From IMG/VR virus record IMGVR_UViG_3300020442_001789, positions 1 to 29,267 of that record: a stretch of DNA of 29,267 nt. One strand, written 5' to 3'. The number at the start of each line of letters is the position of its first letter. Position 1 is the stretch's first letter. The position numbers and the translations under genes were made by a program. This DNA is from a virus. The notes under the pieces were generated by a model that worked only from the letters and a program-made list of their open reading frames with translations, did not search any database and was not told the DNA's origin. This document shows positions 14,361 to 21,852 of this stretch, in pieces.

Positions 14361-15031
14361 TCGCACTAGCATTTGCAGCACCAGTTAACGCTGAGACTGT
14401 AGGTGGTGTGTCTGCGACAGCAAACCCAGTCGCGAATAGTTCTGGCTCGGTGACCAACCAGGCAATTCAGGTTTTACAAGGTCCATACATCACCAACACA
14501 TATGGTGATGGCATTTCCTGTCAAGGACCTACCATGAATTTTACACCCTATGTCACTAGGTCAACTTCATGGATGTTTCCATACGAGTCTCACTATAACG
14601 ATCCAGTGTACAACATGCTGGACTTAGAAGGTGCCTTTGATGATAGTGGTAACCCAATTCCAGACGGGATTCCAGACAAACCTGGTGAGATTTTATATCA
14701 CAGACAGATAAGGACTGGACAGAAAGATAACTACAACTGGAATGCAGGTTTCTCTGCAACTATTTCTTGGCCACTAGATGGTAAAGCACAGGAGTTGTGT
14801 AAAGAAGCAGCACGACATCATAATGAATTGCGTACGCAAATGACTGCTAATCGTAGATTAGAGTTTGAGCTTACAAGATTAACCAAATGTGGTGAGCTTG
14901 CTCAGAAGGGTATCTTTTTCAAACCTGGCACACAGTATGCTGTGCTATGTGCAGACGTGGGTGTAAGAGCACCTATTGTGCAGGGTATCCCACATACTCA
15001 TTCTATTTCTTCCCCATCCTCAAAGCCTTAA
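14222..15031 (+). CDS. Exported protein 3 (start uncertain)
   Basis: From ATG 14222 the product is 269 aa; ATG 14183 would add 13 residues. A signal-peptide-like stretch (KYLYPIIALAFAAPVNA) lies about 40-56 residues in, but no ATG, GTG or TTG stands just before it, so the real start is unclear. The mature part opens TVGGVSATANPVANSSGSVT, continues with NQAIQVLQGPYITNTYG, a CQGPTMNFTPYVT segment and NDPVYNML, and ends with a helical, Cys-containing section (LCKEAARHHNELRTQM, LTKCGELAQKGIFF). Related proteins of cyanophages are, as I recall, also exported and unknown. Its first 139 nt overlap exported protein 2 in another frame, and its last 29 nt overlap the minus-strand gene. Confidence 0.7.
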   Translation: MESSNTRWKLQFHRALFGTRSTESHGHRKNNKNSKRNRYHKYLYPIIALAFAAPVNAETVGGVSATANPVANSSGSVTNQAIQVLQGPYITNTYGDGISCQGPTMNFTPYVTRSTSWMFPYESHYNDPVYNMLDLEGAFDDSGNPIPDGIPDKPGEILYHRQIRTGQKDNYNWNAGFSATISWPLDGKAQELCKEAARHHNELRTQMTANRRLEFELTRLTKCGELAQKGIFFKPGTQYAVLCADVGVRAPIVQGIPHTHSISSPSSKP

Positions 15032-15806
15032 GTGCTTCATATCTTTGACGTTGCTCTGCTCTACGCTCTCTAGTAGAGATGATGGGTGGCTGTTTACCTC
15101 TCATCGTAGCAATCTTCTTCATAACTTTCTTAACTGTTGGTTTGATTACTTTCAACAACAGGTCAGCCAAAGGTTTCGCTAACAGTGCAGAGGTAGTAGC
15201 GACAACAGCAATGGATGCAGTGGCAGTAACAGCACCAGCAGTGGGTATATTACCTACAACTTGGTCAGGCACAGACAATTTAACTTTAATGGGGACACAT
15301 TCAATCTTGTCCCCATTTTTTATGAGTCTGTATTCGACAATTTTCTGGTCTCCTTGAATAGACCCAACAGGTTCCTTCGCTTCTTGGATTTCAGTAGGAC
15401 ATTCCTGCTCCTTTGCAGCGGGAGTCGGCACCTTAGGAACTTCAGGTGAAGGAGGGGGCGGCGTCGCGTCTGGAGGTGGATTATACGGGGGAACTGGCTC
15501 TTCATACTGGTATTCTATTTTATTTTTATCATAGTCTATTGGATTGAAGTTAGGCATACCAGCATCACAGAATACCTTGACACCTTTAGGGTCTTCAATC
15601 TTCAGGTCTTCTGTATTTCCTTCGTGTGCTTCTACACAACCAGGCAGATTAATAATAGGCACACCTATCTGCTGTGTAACAGGTGGTGCTGCAGGGATAA
15701 CAGTGGGAGCATTTTTCAACCACTCAGGTGTGTATACTCTAGGAATCTCCGTAGTACTTACCTGGTTTATCCTTATACCATTAACGCCAATCTTGGGTAT
15801 GTCCAT
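15003..15806 (-). CDS. Proline-rich phage protein with hydrophobic segment, candidate structural protein
   Basis: The 267-aa protein has a proline-rich middle (PVPPYNPPPDATPPPPSPEV, near residues 107-126), Cys at C57, C80 and further residues, a hydrophobic helix (AVTATASIAVVATTSALLA, about 193-211) and a strongly basic C-terminus (ERRAEQRQRYEALKALRMGKK). This layout fits a membrane- or virion-associated protein with an extended spacer. It overlaps the oxygenase gene upstream by 26 nt and meets the plus-strand exported gene head-on with a 29-nt overlap. No family can be named; structural role is an inference from composition. Confidence 0.65.
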   Translation of the reverse strand: MDIPKIGVNGIRINQVSTTEIPRVYTPEWLKNAPTVIPAAPPVTQQIGVPIINLPGCVEAHEGNTEDLKIEDPKGVKVFCDAGMPNFNPIDYDKNKIEYQYEEPVPPYNPPPDATPPPPSPEVPKVPTPAAKEQECPTEIQEAKEPVGSIQGDQKIVEYRLIKNGDKIECVPIKVKLSVPDQVVGNIPTAGAVTATASIAVVATTSALLAKPLADLLLKVIKPTVKKVMKKIATMRGKQPPIISTRERRAEQRQRYEALKALRMGKK

Positions 15807-16314
15807 AGGTCGCTACCAATACAACACGTCTTTGTGTCTCAGGCAATTTGTGATAATGATACCCACTAAAGATAACAATATCATCTTCAATGGGTTCGTG
15901 ATACTCTGCAACGTTAGCCACTGTCTCACCACCTGCATCTGTCAGGTAAATGAGCATATTCATATGTGGGAAATCATGGTCAACGTGAGAGATAGTGTGA
16001 GATGGTGCTAAGGGTTGAGGGTCAACAGCATTAGCATTCATTCTATACACTAGGGATGCACTCAAGTTGTTGCATTCAAAGATTTGCTCCAATACATGAG
16101 AGAATAACTCTATGTGAGGAGACTTGGGGACAGAATACTTCTTAAACTCAGGTCTATCTAAAAATACATGTGAATAAAAATGGAAGTTGTCCTTCTCATT
16201 CTTATCATAAAACCATGCGAAGTCAGACCCAAGGACCAACTCCTTAAGTTGCTTGTATTCTGGTGTGAGAGGATTAGTCAACCTCTCCATGGGATAACCT
16301 TTCACATGATTCAT
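15781..16314 (-). CDS. 2-oxoglutarate/Fe(II) oxygenase
   Basis: The 177-aa protein has HVD at 110-112 in TISHVDHDFPHMNMLIYL, a DAGGET turn (126-131), and a distal His in IFSGYHYHKLPET (H153 or H155). An Arg in QRRVVLVATY (162-163) would bind 2-oxoglutarate. The chain is short but complete for a small prolyl-hydroxylase-type domain. The fold is well supported; the substrate is unknown. It follows the small membrane-protein gene by 14 nt and overlaps the proline-rich gene, so it may be co-transcribed with virion or membrane genes rather than with replication genes. Confidence 0.8.
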   Translation of the reverse strand: MNHVKGYPMERLTNPLTPEYKQLKELVLGSDFAWFYDKNEKDNFHFYSHVFLDRPEFKKYSVPKSPHIELFSHVLEQIFECNNLSASLVYRMNANAVDPQPLAPSHTISHVDHDFPHMNMLIYLTDAGGETVANVAEYHEPIEDDIVIFSGYHYHKLPETQRRVVLVATYGHTQDWR

Positions 16315-16328
16315 GATAATAAATTGGT

Positions 16329-16589
16329 TTACTTAACAGGAATGCCGAAACCTTTAGTGCCAGGAGGTGTTGGTAAAGCAGGTCCAGTTGATGTAGGCAA
16401 CTCAGGAAGTGCTTGGTCAACAGCAACAGGGAGTGCATCAGTAAGTGCTGATTGAATCGCCTTAGTAACACGAGACTTTGCTTTCTCTGCCAACTCTTCA
16501 CGTTGCAGGTAAACATATCCACCTGCTGAAACGATTGTTAGTGATACTAGACCTGCGAAGATAGCAAGTCCGTCGATAATTTTACGCAT
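16329..16589 (-). CDS. Small membrane protein with proline-rich tail (86 aa)
   Basis: The product has one N-terminal membrane helix (GLAIFAGLVSLTIVSAGGYV, residues 7-26), then a charged helix (REELAEKAKSRVTKAIQSAL) and a flexible C-terminus rich in Pro, Gly and Thr (LPTSTGPALPTPPGTKGFG). The design, an anchor followed by a helical and then extended exterior part, suits a spanin-like or envelope-spanning role but does not prove it. It follows the second small membrane gene by 2 nt. No lipobox is present. Confidence 0.6.
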   Translation of the reverse strand: MRKIIDGLAIFAGLVSLTIVSAGGYVYLQREELAEKAKSRVTKAIQSALTDALPVAVDQALPELPTSTGPALPTPPGTKGFGIPVK

Positions 16590-16591
16590 AA

Positions 16592-16852
16592 TTAGTCATC
16601 CTTTTCTTTTTTAACTTTAGGTTCGTCACTCTTTTTGGTCGTGGCAACGCCAAAAGTAGCTAGCGTTCCTGTGAAGACCGAGGCTATGAAAGTCGGATCG
16701 ATATTAGTTTTTGCTAGACCTGGCACTTGCAAATAATTAATTGTCAAGATAGCTGCGGACCACCCAAGGATAGTCAGACGCACAAGTGTAGCAACACCTT
16801 CATCTAGTAAGTCGAATTTCTTAGCAGGTTTCTCCTGTGGAGTTTGTGCCAT
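16592..16852 (-). CDS. Two-helix membrane protein (86 aa), holin-like layout
   Basis: An 86-aa protein with a soluble N-terminus, two hydrophobic stretches at about residues 24-43 (VRLTILGWSAAILTINYL) and 55-71 (FIASVFTGTLATFGVAT), and a very basic-acidic C-terminus (KKSDEPKVKKEKDD). Two short helices plus a charged tail is a common class II or III holin layout, but no lysis enzyme is nearby, so this is only a suggestion. A CCTAAATA late-promoter-like site stands just upstream, in the end of regA, which fits late expression. Confidence 0.6.
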   Translation of the reverse strand: MAQTPQEKPAKKFDLLDEGVATLVRLTILGWSAAILTINYLQVPGLAKTNIDPTFIASVFTGTLATFGVATTKKSDEPKVKKEKDD

Positions 16853-16872
16853 CGTACTTAGTGTGGGTACTT

Positions 16873-16880
16873 TATTTAGG
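16873..16880 (-). promoter_or_regulatory. Late-promoter-like CCTAAATA
   Basis: CCTAAATA on the minus strand overlaps the regA stop codon and lies 20 nt before the ATG at 16852. It matches the octamer before the gene starting at 4482 at nearly the same distance. It could start late transcription of the two membrane proteins and what follows. Confidence 0.45.
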
Positions 16881-17301
16881 TTTCTTGTACCGCCACTTTC
16901 TTCTTGCCGATGTTGTATTTAGACTCCAGAGTCCACTCACCTTTATCCTTAAAGGATAGGACTTTGATTTGATTGAGGGGAGCAAGGTCCTCTGCTTCTT
17001 CTGCTCTCGTAATATCTACCAATCCCCAGTCACTGAGGAGTTTTGCAATACGATTCCTACGCTGCACATCATTAGAAGTGATGTTTGTAGGTTTGCCATC
17101 GAGTGCAAACAATTCTTTGAAGTGCACAATATAATACTTACCACGTTTATGTAGAATGTGGCAAGATTGATAAAGTTTCCTCTCTTTTCGGGATGCAACA
17201 CCAACTCGGGTGAGGGTCTCTCGGACTTTCAGGAAATCATCTGGCTCCCTGAGTGTCACCTCTAGCATCATATCCTGAGACCAATTGATCTCTTCACTCA
17301 T
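16876..17301 (-). CDS. regA: Translational repressor RegA
   Basis: RegA binds the start region of early phage messages and blocks ribosomes, shutting down replication genes. The 141-aa protein has the family hallmarks: LREPDDFLKVRETLTRVGVA, the SCHILHKRGKYYIVHFKELF core, and NDVQRRNRIAKLLSDWGLV near the end of the conserved part. T4 RegA is 122 aa; the extra residues are mainly a C-terminal tail ending KKKVAVQET. It overlaps gp62 by 4 nt, as in T4-like genomes where regA follows the clamp loader genes. The role is established for the family; target sites were not identified here. Confidence 0.95.
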   Translation of the reverse strand: MSEEINWSQDMMLEVTLREPDDFLKVRETLTRVGVASRKERKLYQSCHILHKRGKYYIVHFKELFALDGKPTNITSNDVQRRNRIAKLLSDWGLVDITRAEEAEDLAPLNQIKVLSFKDKGEWTLESKYNIGKKKVAVQET

Positions 17302-17693
17302 CTTTTCCCTCCACGGTCCATCTTGCTTTTAATTACCTCAAGTTGCTCCTTAGTTAGGATACGCATTGCTGCGGTCGCATTCTCAGTGTTATAGCCATAG
17401 TATTGCTTTACAAGGGCGAGGTCACTGTCTTTCGACTTTTTATCCCAAGGAGAAAATCTTTTGGATTTCCTAACACTATGTATAAAAAATGAGTATTGCA
17501 TGTCATTTCGCAGATGACTACTAGCATTCATCTCATTAGCGTGCATGACGGTATCCATATGATGCATCAGACACTTGTTGATAACGAATGCAGGATACTT
17601 TTTCATAGCACGCTCATCCTCTGTCAGGTCACCCTGCTTCAGGTTGATGCTATTAAGATAATCCTTGAGGGGAATTTCGTAATCAGATGACAT
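17298..17693 (-). CDS. 62: Clamp loader small subunit gp62
   Basis: Together with gp44 this protein loads the gp45 clamp on DNA. The 131-aa form starting at 17693 (MSSDYEIPLKDYLNSINLKQ) is preferred to the longer one from 17741, which would lie more deeply in the upstream gene. Conserved features are SINLKQGDLTEDERAMKKYP followed by AFVINKCLMHHMDTV, a NDMQYSFFIHSVRKSKRFS segment and QYYGYNTENA near the end. Synteny (gp62 directly before regA) agrees. In this phage gp44 and gp62 are split apart by the methyltransferase and oxygenase insert of about 4 kb. Confidence 0.9.
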   Translation of the reverse strand: MSSDYEIPLKDYLNSINLKQGDLTEDERAMKKYPAFVINKCLMHHMDTVMHANEMNASSHLRNDMQYSFFIHSVRKSKRFSPWDKKSKDSDLALVKQYYGYNTENATAAMRILTKEQLEVIKSKMDRGGKR

Positions 17694-18267
17694 AGGATAA
17701 TACTCTTTCAGATGGGATTCTTTCTTTGACAGCAAGAGCATTCACAAAGAATACTTGCGTCAGACGAGGCTCTTCAACACGTGTATGTGAGTGCCATGTT
17801 TGTGCATCATATAAAATGCACCTGTTATACACATTCTTGACAATGGTAGTTGTCTCAAACTGTGAGTTGTAATCTTCGTATGCATAGTGGAGAGATGCCT
17901 CACCCACATCATCCTTTATAGGTCTATAGAAGGACGTGCCACTACCTAAGTCAGGCCATGGGTCAAGGTATACAACACCAGCGACGACACTATCCATACC
18001 ATCCTTGTGGATGAGACCTCTACCCATCGGGTCAATCTTTTGAAACTGTGTGAGCACAGTGCTGTCCACACCATTCTCAGGTTCTACTACCAGTGAGAGA
18101 AACTTAAGAGACATTTTCTTAAACATCTCATAGTTGATATCTTCAATACGCTCACTCCTAGCACCAGGAAAATGTCCTGTCTTGTTGAAGTCTAGACTGA
18201 GTGCATAGTCTCTAATCTCATCAGGATTCTCGTAGAAATTATCCCAAACAACTAGAGGAAACTTCAT
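17683..18267 (-). CDS. 2-oxoglutarate/Fe(II) oxygenase-like protein, DUF6445 type
   Basis: The 194-aa protein has HKD at 87-89 in GRGLIHKDGMDSVVAGVVYL, a GSGTSFYRP segment, and a distal His in ILYDAQTWHSHTRV (H159 or H161). R168 is a candidate for 2-oxoglutarate binding. This is the pattern of the DUF6445 group, relatives of the small Fe(II) dioxygenases. The first ten residues (MKFPLVVWDNFYENP) are typical of the family. It overlaps the Dam-type gene by 4 nt as ATGA. It lies between two replication-related genes, but its substrate is unknown. Confidence 0.75.
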   Translation of the reverse strand: MKFPLVVWDNFYENPDEIRDYALSLDFNKTGHFPGARSERIEDINYEMFKKMSLKFLSLVVEPENGVDSTVLTQFQKIDPMGRGLIHKDGMDSVVAGVVYLDPWPDLGSGTSFYRPIKDDVGEASLHYAYEDYNSQFETTTIVKNVYNRCILYDAQTWHSHTRVEEPRLTQVFFVNALAVKERIPSERVLSYVI

Positions 18268-19100
18268 TGGATGATTGCCTCAAGTGGTGTAGGAGGATTC
18301 ATCTCGTAGTTGGCAACCAACAACTCAGTCTTACGACGATTGTCAGCACGATGCTTCATGCCATAGGTAATACGAAACTCTTCCTGATGGAAACCTGCAT
18401 ACTGCTCTTTAAGATAGTCATCATTGTTATAAGTAACCATCCACTGATGCTTACAATACTTACAATGCTCAATAAAATCTCTGTGGTCAAACCCTTTATG
18501 CAATGATGCATCAGTCCCATACAGATAACTGTTAATCATATATGGGGGGTCGAGGAAAACAAATGCACCTTCATCATCATCCATAACCTCAGAGTAATCT
18601 AGGTTAGTAATGTGCCAGTGCTGAATCATCTCAGAGATAATCTTAAGATACTTAGCACCACGTGTTGTAAAGTTTTGTCTGGATGCACTCGCAGAGAAGG
18701 ATGAGTTTTCAGTCAACCCAGAGTAAGAACACTTATTAAGAATCCAAAATAAAACAGCTTGGCGAAAAGGATCTGCCGTGGAAATCTCTGCCTTAGATGC
18801 AATGAATAACTCTTTTGCTTTTTCTTCCGACGAGTGGTCCTCCTTAATCCCAACGAGGATGTCAGACAGTTCGTCACCATTGTCGCGAAGGGCGACCCAG
18901 AAATTGTAGAGATACTCATACTTATCGTTTACCCAAACGGGGATATCAGGATGAAGGTGTGTGAATAGTAGTGCAACACTACCACCACCTAGGAATGGCT
19001 CACGAAACTCCTTAATATCTTTAGGAAACTTCGCCAATAGTTTCTTTGCTACCCGTGACTTACCGCCAGGATAACGAAGAGGTGTTTTCAAGAATTTCAT
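18264..19100 (-). CDS. DNA adenine methylase, Dam/DpnM type
   Basis: The 278-aa enzyme, started at 19100, transfers a methyl group from S-adenosylmethionine to N6 of adenine, in most relatives within GATC. Motifs are present in class-alpha order: LRYPGGKSR (8-16), FREPFLGGGSVALLF (32-46) for S-adenosylmethionine binding, and VFLDPPYM (181-188), the DPPY catalytic motif. The ATG at 19100 overlaps the preceding stop as ATGA, so this start is preferred to 19130. The nearly complete lack of GATC in the window raises the question of what it methylates. It may protect phage DNA or modify host DNA; GATC specificity itself is an inference from the family. Confidence 0.88.
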   Translation of the reverse strand: MKFLKTPLRYPGGKSRVAKKLLAKFPKDIKEFREPFLGGGSVALLFTHLHPDIPVWVNDKYEYLYNFWVALRDNGDELSDILVGIKEDHSSEEKAKELFIASKAEISTADPFRQAVLFWILNKCSYSGLTENSSFSASASRQNFTTRGAKYLKIISEMIQHWHITNLDYSEVMDDDEGAFVFLDPPYMINSYLYGTDASLHKGFDHRDFIEHCKYCKHQWMVTYNNDDYLKEQYAGFHQEEFRITYGMKHRADNRRKTELLVANYEMNPPTPLEAIIQ

Positions 19101-19750
19101 AATGTAATGTCGAGTTGTGGAATGTCCCATGGTCCTACATTCACCTTACCAGTAGGGAATGCATTGAAAGAGATGGTCCATCTGTCATAGTTTTCAACCT
19201 GTCTACCTGAGTAGTGCTTCAACCATGCAGGAAACAGAATCAGTTTACCTGGTTCTGCGTCTACTTTTTCATTGATGCCCCACTCAGACTCCATCTTATC
19301 ATGATACCACACATCTAGGGTATCTGTCACCCTTGGTGTGCAAGGGTCATCAAAAAAGGTCGGAGCACCGTCAGTCAGGTAATAGACAGCACTCAAATAT
19401 GACATGGGATGTCGGTGTAGAGGGTGTCCAAACCCACTACCAGCAGGAGCATGGTTACTCCATGCCAAAGTGATTTCTAAATTGTCACAATACAGTTTAT
19501 ACGTTGTGCGATACTCTTGCAAGCATTGCTCAAACCACCCAAACAGTTGGTCTACCTCAGGACACACATCATCTTTGATGGTGTGAATGTCTGGACGTGA
19601 TGTAATCACACCCTCAGGTAGATTAGACTGCATAGCAGGATAAGTCTTAAGAAACTCAATGACCTTATCCGTATTGTGTGTCACATCACAATGATATTCC
19701 CGCAACACAACAGGAAATAGATGGACTTCTTTTCCTTGACTAGCCTGCAT
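19097..19750 (-). CDS. 2-oxoglutarate/Fe(II) oxygenase-like protein, tandem copy 1 (PF13759-like)
   Basis: The 217-aa protein carries GHPLHRHPMSYLSAVYYL with H112 and H114, LILFPAWLKHYSGR with H179, and YDRWTISFNAFP with R190. These are the metal-binding and 2-oxoglutarate-binding positions of the PF13759-like group, in which the first pair is HxH. The extended N-terminal half (helices around FEQCLQEYRTTYK) is longer than in the HxD oxygenases of this window. It is the third in a chain of three related genes, which overlap by 4-11 nt, and it leads directly into dam. The substrate is unknown. Confidence 0.78.
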   Translation of the reverse strand: MQASQGKEVHLFPVVLREYHCDVTHNTDKVIEFLKTYPAMQSNLPEGVITSRPDIHTIKDDVCPEVDQLFGWFEQCLQEYRTTYKLYCDNLEITLAWSNHAPAGSGFGHPLHRHPMSYLSAVYYLTDGAPTFFDDPCTPRVTDTLDVWYHDKMESEWGINEKVDAEPGKLILFPAWLKHYSGRQVENYDRWTISFNAFPTGKVNVGPWDIPQLDITL

Positions 19751-20408
19751 ACTTACTCAACCGCAACGGACCTAATTCTTTCCACCCATGTGCTGTCATC
19801 TTTGCCATAGGTTGATGTGCTCTACCCCCAGAGTTGATATCACCATGTGGGAGAGTGTTAAATGCGATGGTATATCTATCAATAGGGTCGTGATTTGCCA
19901 CACTACAGTGGACCATATATGAAGGAAATATAAAGCAGCCACCTTTACCAGGATGGATGAATAATCTGCTGTCTTCCATCGGTCCACCATCCAAATGGAC
20001 TTGACCCCACTCACGTTGTGCAAGGGGGTCTAAAAACACCGTTGGAGGACCCTCTGTGAGGTAGAATATACCGCTTAAATAGGACATTGGATGCCTATGT
20101 GGGTCGTGGTGGTCACCTGTAGATGCATCACTACGGTTTGCCCATGCCTTATTTACAACAACACGGTCAGCATCCCACCCATTATCAGCGTGTAGTGTGT
20201 CAATACAGTGTTGAAACCACTCAAACATGTTAACGAAGTCAGGGTTAGTCTGAATATCGTTGGTGGTGCCCACACCTTCAGGCTCATTCCACCTATGAAA
20301 CTCTAATTTCTTAGTTTTCTCAAGGACATCATCGACTAACTCATCAGGTGCCTTAAACTTAAAGCATCTAATAGGAAATAATCTTTCAGTAGTATACTTT
20401 TGTCTCAT
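19740..20408 (-). CDS. 2-oxoglutarate/Fe(II) oxygenase-like protein, tandem copy 2 (PF13759-like)
   Basis: The 222-aa protein has HDPHRHPMSYLSGIFYL (H104 and H106), FIFPSYMVHCSV (H167) and IDRYTIAFNTLPHG (R178). It resembles its two neighbours throughout the C-terminal half (HRHPMSYLS, FPxxxxH, R-T-FN). The N-terminus (LFPIRCFKFKAPDELVDD) also has the neighbours' FPV/FEF-type start. The start overlaps the stop of copy 3 as ATGA, so the three are translationally coupled and most likely came from duplication. Substrate unknown. Confidence 0.78.
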   Translation of the reverse strand: MRQKYTTERLFPIRCFKFKAPDELVDDVLEKTKKLEFHRWNEPEGVGTTNDIQTNPDFVNMFEWFQHCIDTLHADNGWDADRVVVNKAWANRSDASTGDHHDPHRHPMSYLSGIFYLTEGPPTVFLDPLAQREWGQVHLDGGPMEDSRLFIHPGKGGCFIFPSYMVHCSVANHDPIDRYTIAFNTLPHGDINSGGRAHQPMAKMTAHGWKELGPLRLSKYAG

Positions 20409-21007
20409 GATATGTCTATGTTTGCTATGCCTCCATTGATAGGACCATATGGTAACGCATTAAAGCTTACAGTATATCTATCATCTTCAGCAGGTATAGT
20501 GCAGTGCCAAAACCAACTAGGAAAGATGATAAGTTTGTTAGGTACAGCATGAATCACCTCTTGAATAGGTGCATTCTGGGTGATACCTTCCATTGTAATC
20601 TTAGGTAGAGTGAATAACTCTAGCGACCCTTGCGACCTGTCATGTATCGGGTCAAAAAAGAGAGTCGGAGTGCCTTCAGTAGCATAAAAGTTACCGCTCC
20701 AATACGAGTTAGCATGGCGGTGAGGCTCTTGGGCAGCGCCACGCTCATACTTATTTGCCCACATGGAGGTGATTTTGTATCCTTTGCAGTCATGGTTGTA
20801 ATGTTGGTATACTTGCCTTAAACAAGCATAAAAGTTTATCGCCAACTCATCGAATCGGTGATGTTTGTGGAGATTTAACTCACTATTCTGCACACCTGTG
20901 CCACCCCTGTAAATGAGGTCTAGTTTATCAATCTCTCTAACAACATCCATGTCAAGTTTGAGGTCAAACTCAAATACATTGACTGGATATAACTTATTTA
21001 CCTTCAT
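20405..21007 (-). CDS. 2-oxoglutarate/Fe(II) oxygenase-like protein, tandem copy 3 (PF13759-like)
   Basis: The 200-aa protein shows EPHRHANSYWSGNFYATEG (H96 and H98), LIIFPSWFWHCTIP (H168) and DDRYTVSFNALPYG (R177). It is clearly related to copies 1 and 2. Order in transcription is this gene first, then copy 2, copy 1 and dam. Its ATG overlaps the stop of the N4/N6 methyltransferase as ATGA, so one message likely carries both methyltransferases and all three oxygenases. Substrate unknown; a link to base modification is plausible only from this context. Confidence 0.78.
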   Translation of the reverse strand: MKVNKLYPVNVFEFDLKLDMDVVREIDKLDLIYRGGTGVQNSELNLHKHHRFDELAINFYACLRQVYQHYNHDCKGYKITSMWANKYERGAAQEPHRHANSYWSGNFYATEGTPTLFFDPIHDRSQGSLELFTLPKITMEGITQNAPIQEVIHAVPNKLIIFPSWFWHCTIPAEDDRYTVSFNALPYGPINGGIANIDIS

Positions 21008-21852
21008 TGCAGACGTGAGTTAATCAATTTGGCATAATCACTATTCAATTCTATGCCTCTATAGTATCTATCATTTCTTTTGGCAACTACAGCAGTAGTG
21101 CCACTACCCATGAAGGGGTCAAGGATAATATCACCCTCTTCACTGCCTGCTAGGACACAACTCTCAATCAATTCCTCTGGATACACAGCAAAGTGTGCTC
21201 CTTTATAAGGTTTAGTCTTGATATTCCATACAGATTTCTTCCTCTTCATTGACTTACCATCTTTTGTAGGTTCTTTGATAGAATCTACATCAAAATAATA
21301 ATTCTGCTTCTTACTTAGCAAGAAAATATACTCATGTGACTTCGTGCACCTATCTTTCATGCTCTCAGGCATAGGATTAGGTTTACTCCAGATAATATCT
21401 TGCCTAAGATACCACCCATCAGCACGTAATGCAAACGCAAGCATCCAAGGGATGCCAATCAGGTCTTTTTCCTTCAGTCCTTCTAGTTTATTGCCACGTC
21501 TAGCACATTCTTGAGGTTGGTCGCGTAGAGTTTTGGAAACTGACTGCTTTACAACTGCTTGTCCTTTACCTGGCCTGTAATTGTAGTAACTATCTCCAAT
21601 GTTTACCCACAATGTGCCGTCATCAGTGAGACAATCTCTCACTTTTCTAAAAATTTCTACAAGATTCTTGATGTATTCTTCTGGTGTCTGCTCTACTCCT
21701 ACCTGACCTTCTTGGTCACCATAATTCCTCATGCCATAGTAAGGAGGAGAGGTCACACACATACGACACTTCAAATCAACCTCAGCATACACATTAAGTG
21801 CATACTTTGCATCGCCAAAAAGAGTTACATCTCTCATAGTATCAGTCATCAT
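21004..21852 (-). CDS. DNA N4-cytosine/N6-adenine methyltransferase (class beta)
   Basis: The 282-aa enzyme, starting at 21852, has the motifs of class-beta DNA methyltransferases in permuted order: VTSPPYYGMRNYG (33-45), where TSPPY is the catalytic motif IV, and later ILDPFMGSGTTAVVA (243-257), the S-adenosylmethionine-binding motif I. TSPPY is most often seen in N4-cytosine enzymes but also occurs in N6-adenine enzymes, so the base is open. No target-recognition domain can be named. It overlaps the PsbN-like ORF upstream by 11 nt and copy 3 downstream by 4 nt. An alternative start is ATG 21837. No restriction nuclease lies beside it, so it looks like a stand-alone enzyme. Confidence 0.88.
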   Translation of the reverse strand: MMTDTMRDVTLFGDAKYALNVYAEVDLKCRMCVTSPPYYGMRNYGDQEGQVGVEQTPEEYIKNLVEIFRKVRDCLTDDGTLWVNIGDSYYNYRPGKGQAVVKQSVSKTLRDQPQECARRGNKLEGLKEKDLIGIPWMLAFALRADGWYLRQDIIWSKPNPMPESMKDRCTKSHEYIFLLSKKQNYYFDVDSIKEPTKDGKSMKRKKSVWNIKTKPYKGAHFAVYPEELIESCVLAGSEEGDIILDPFMGSGTTAVVAKRNDRYYRGIELNSDYAKLINSRLQ

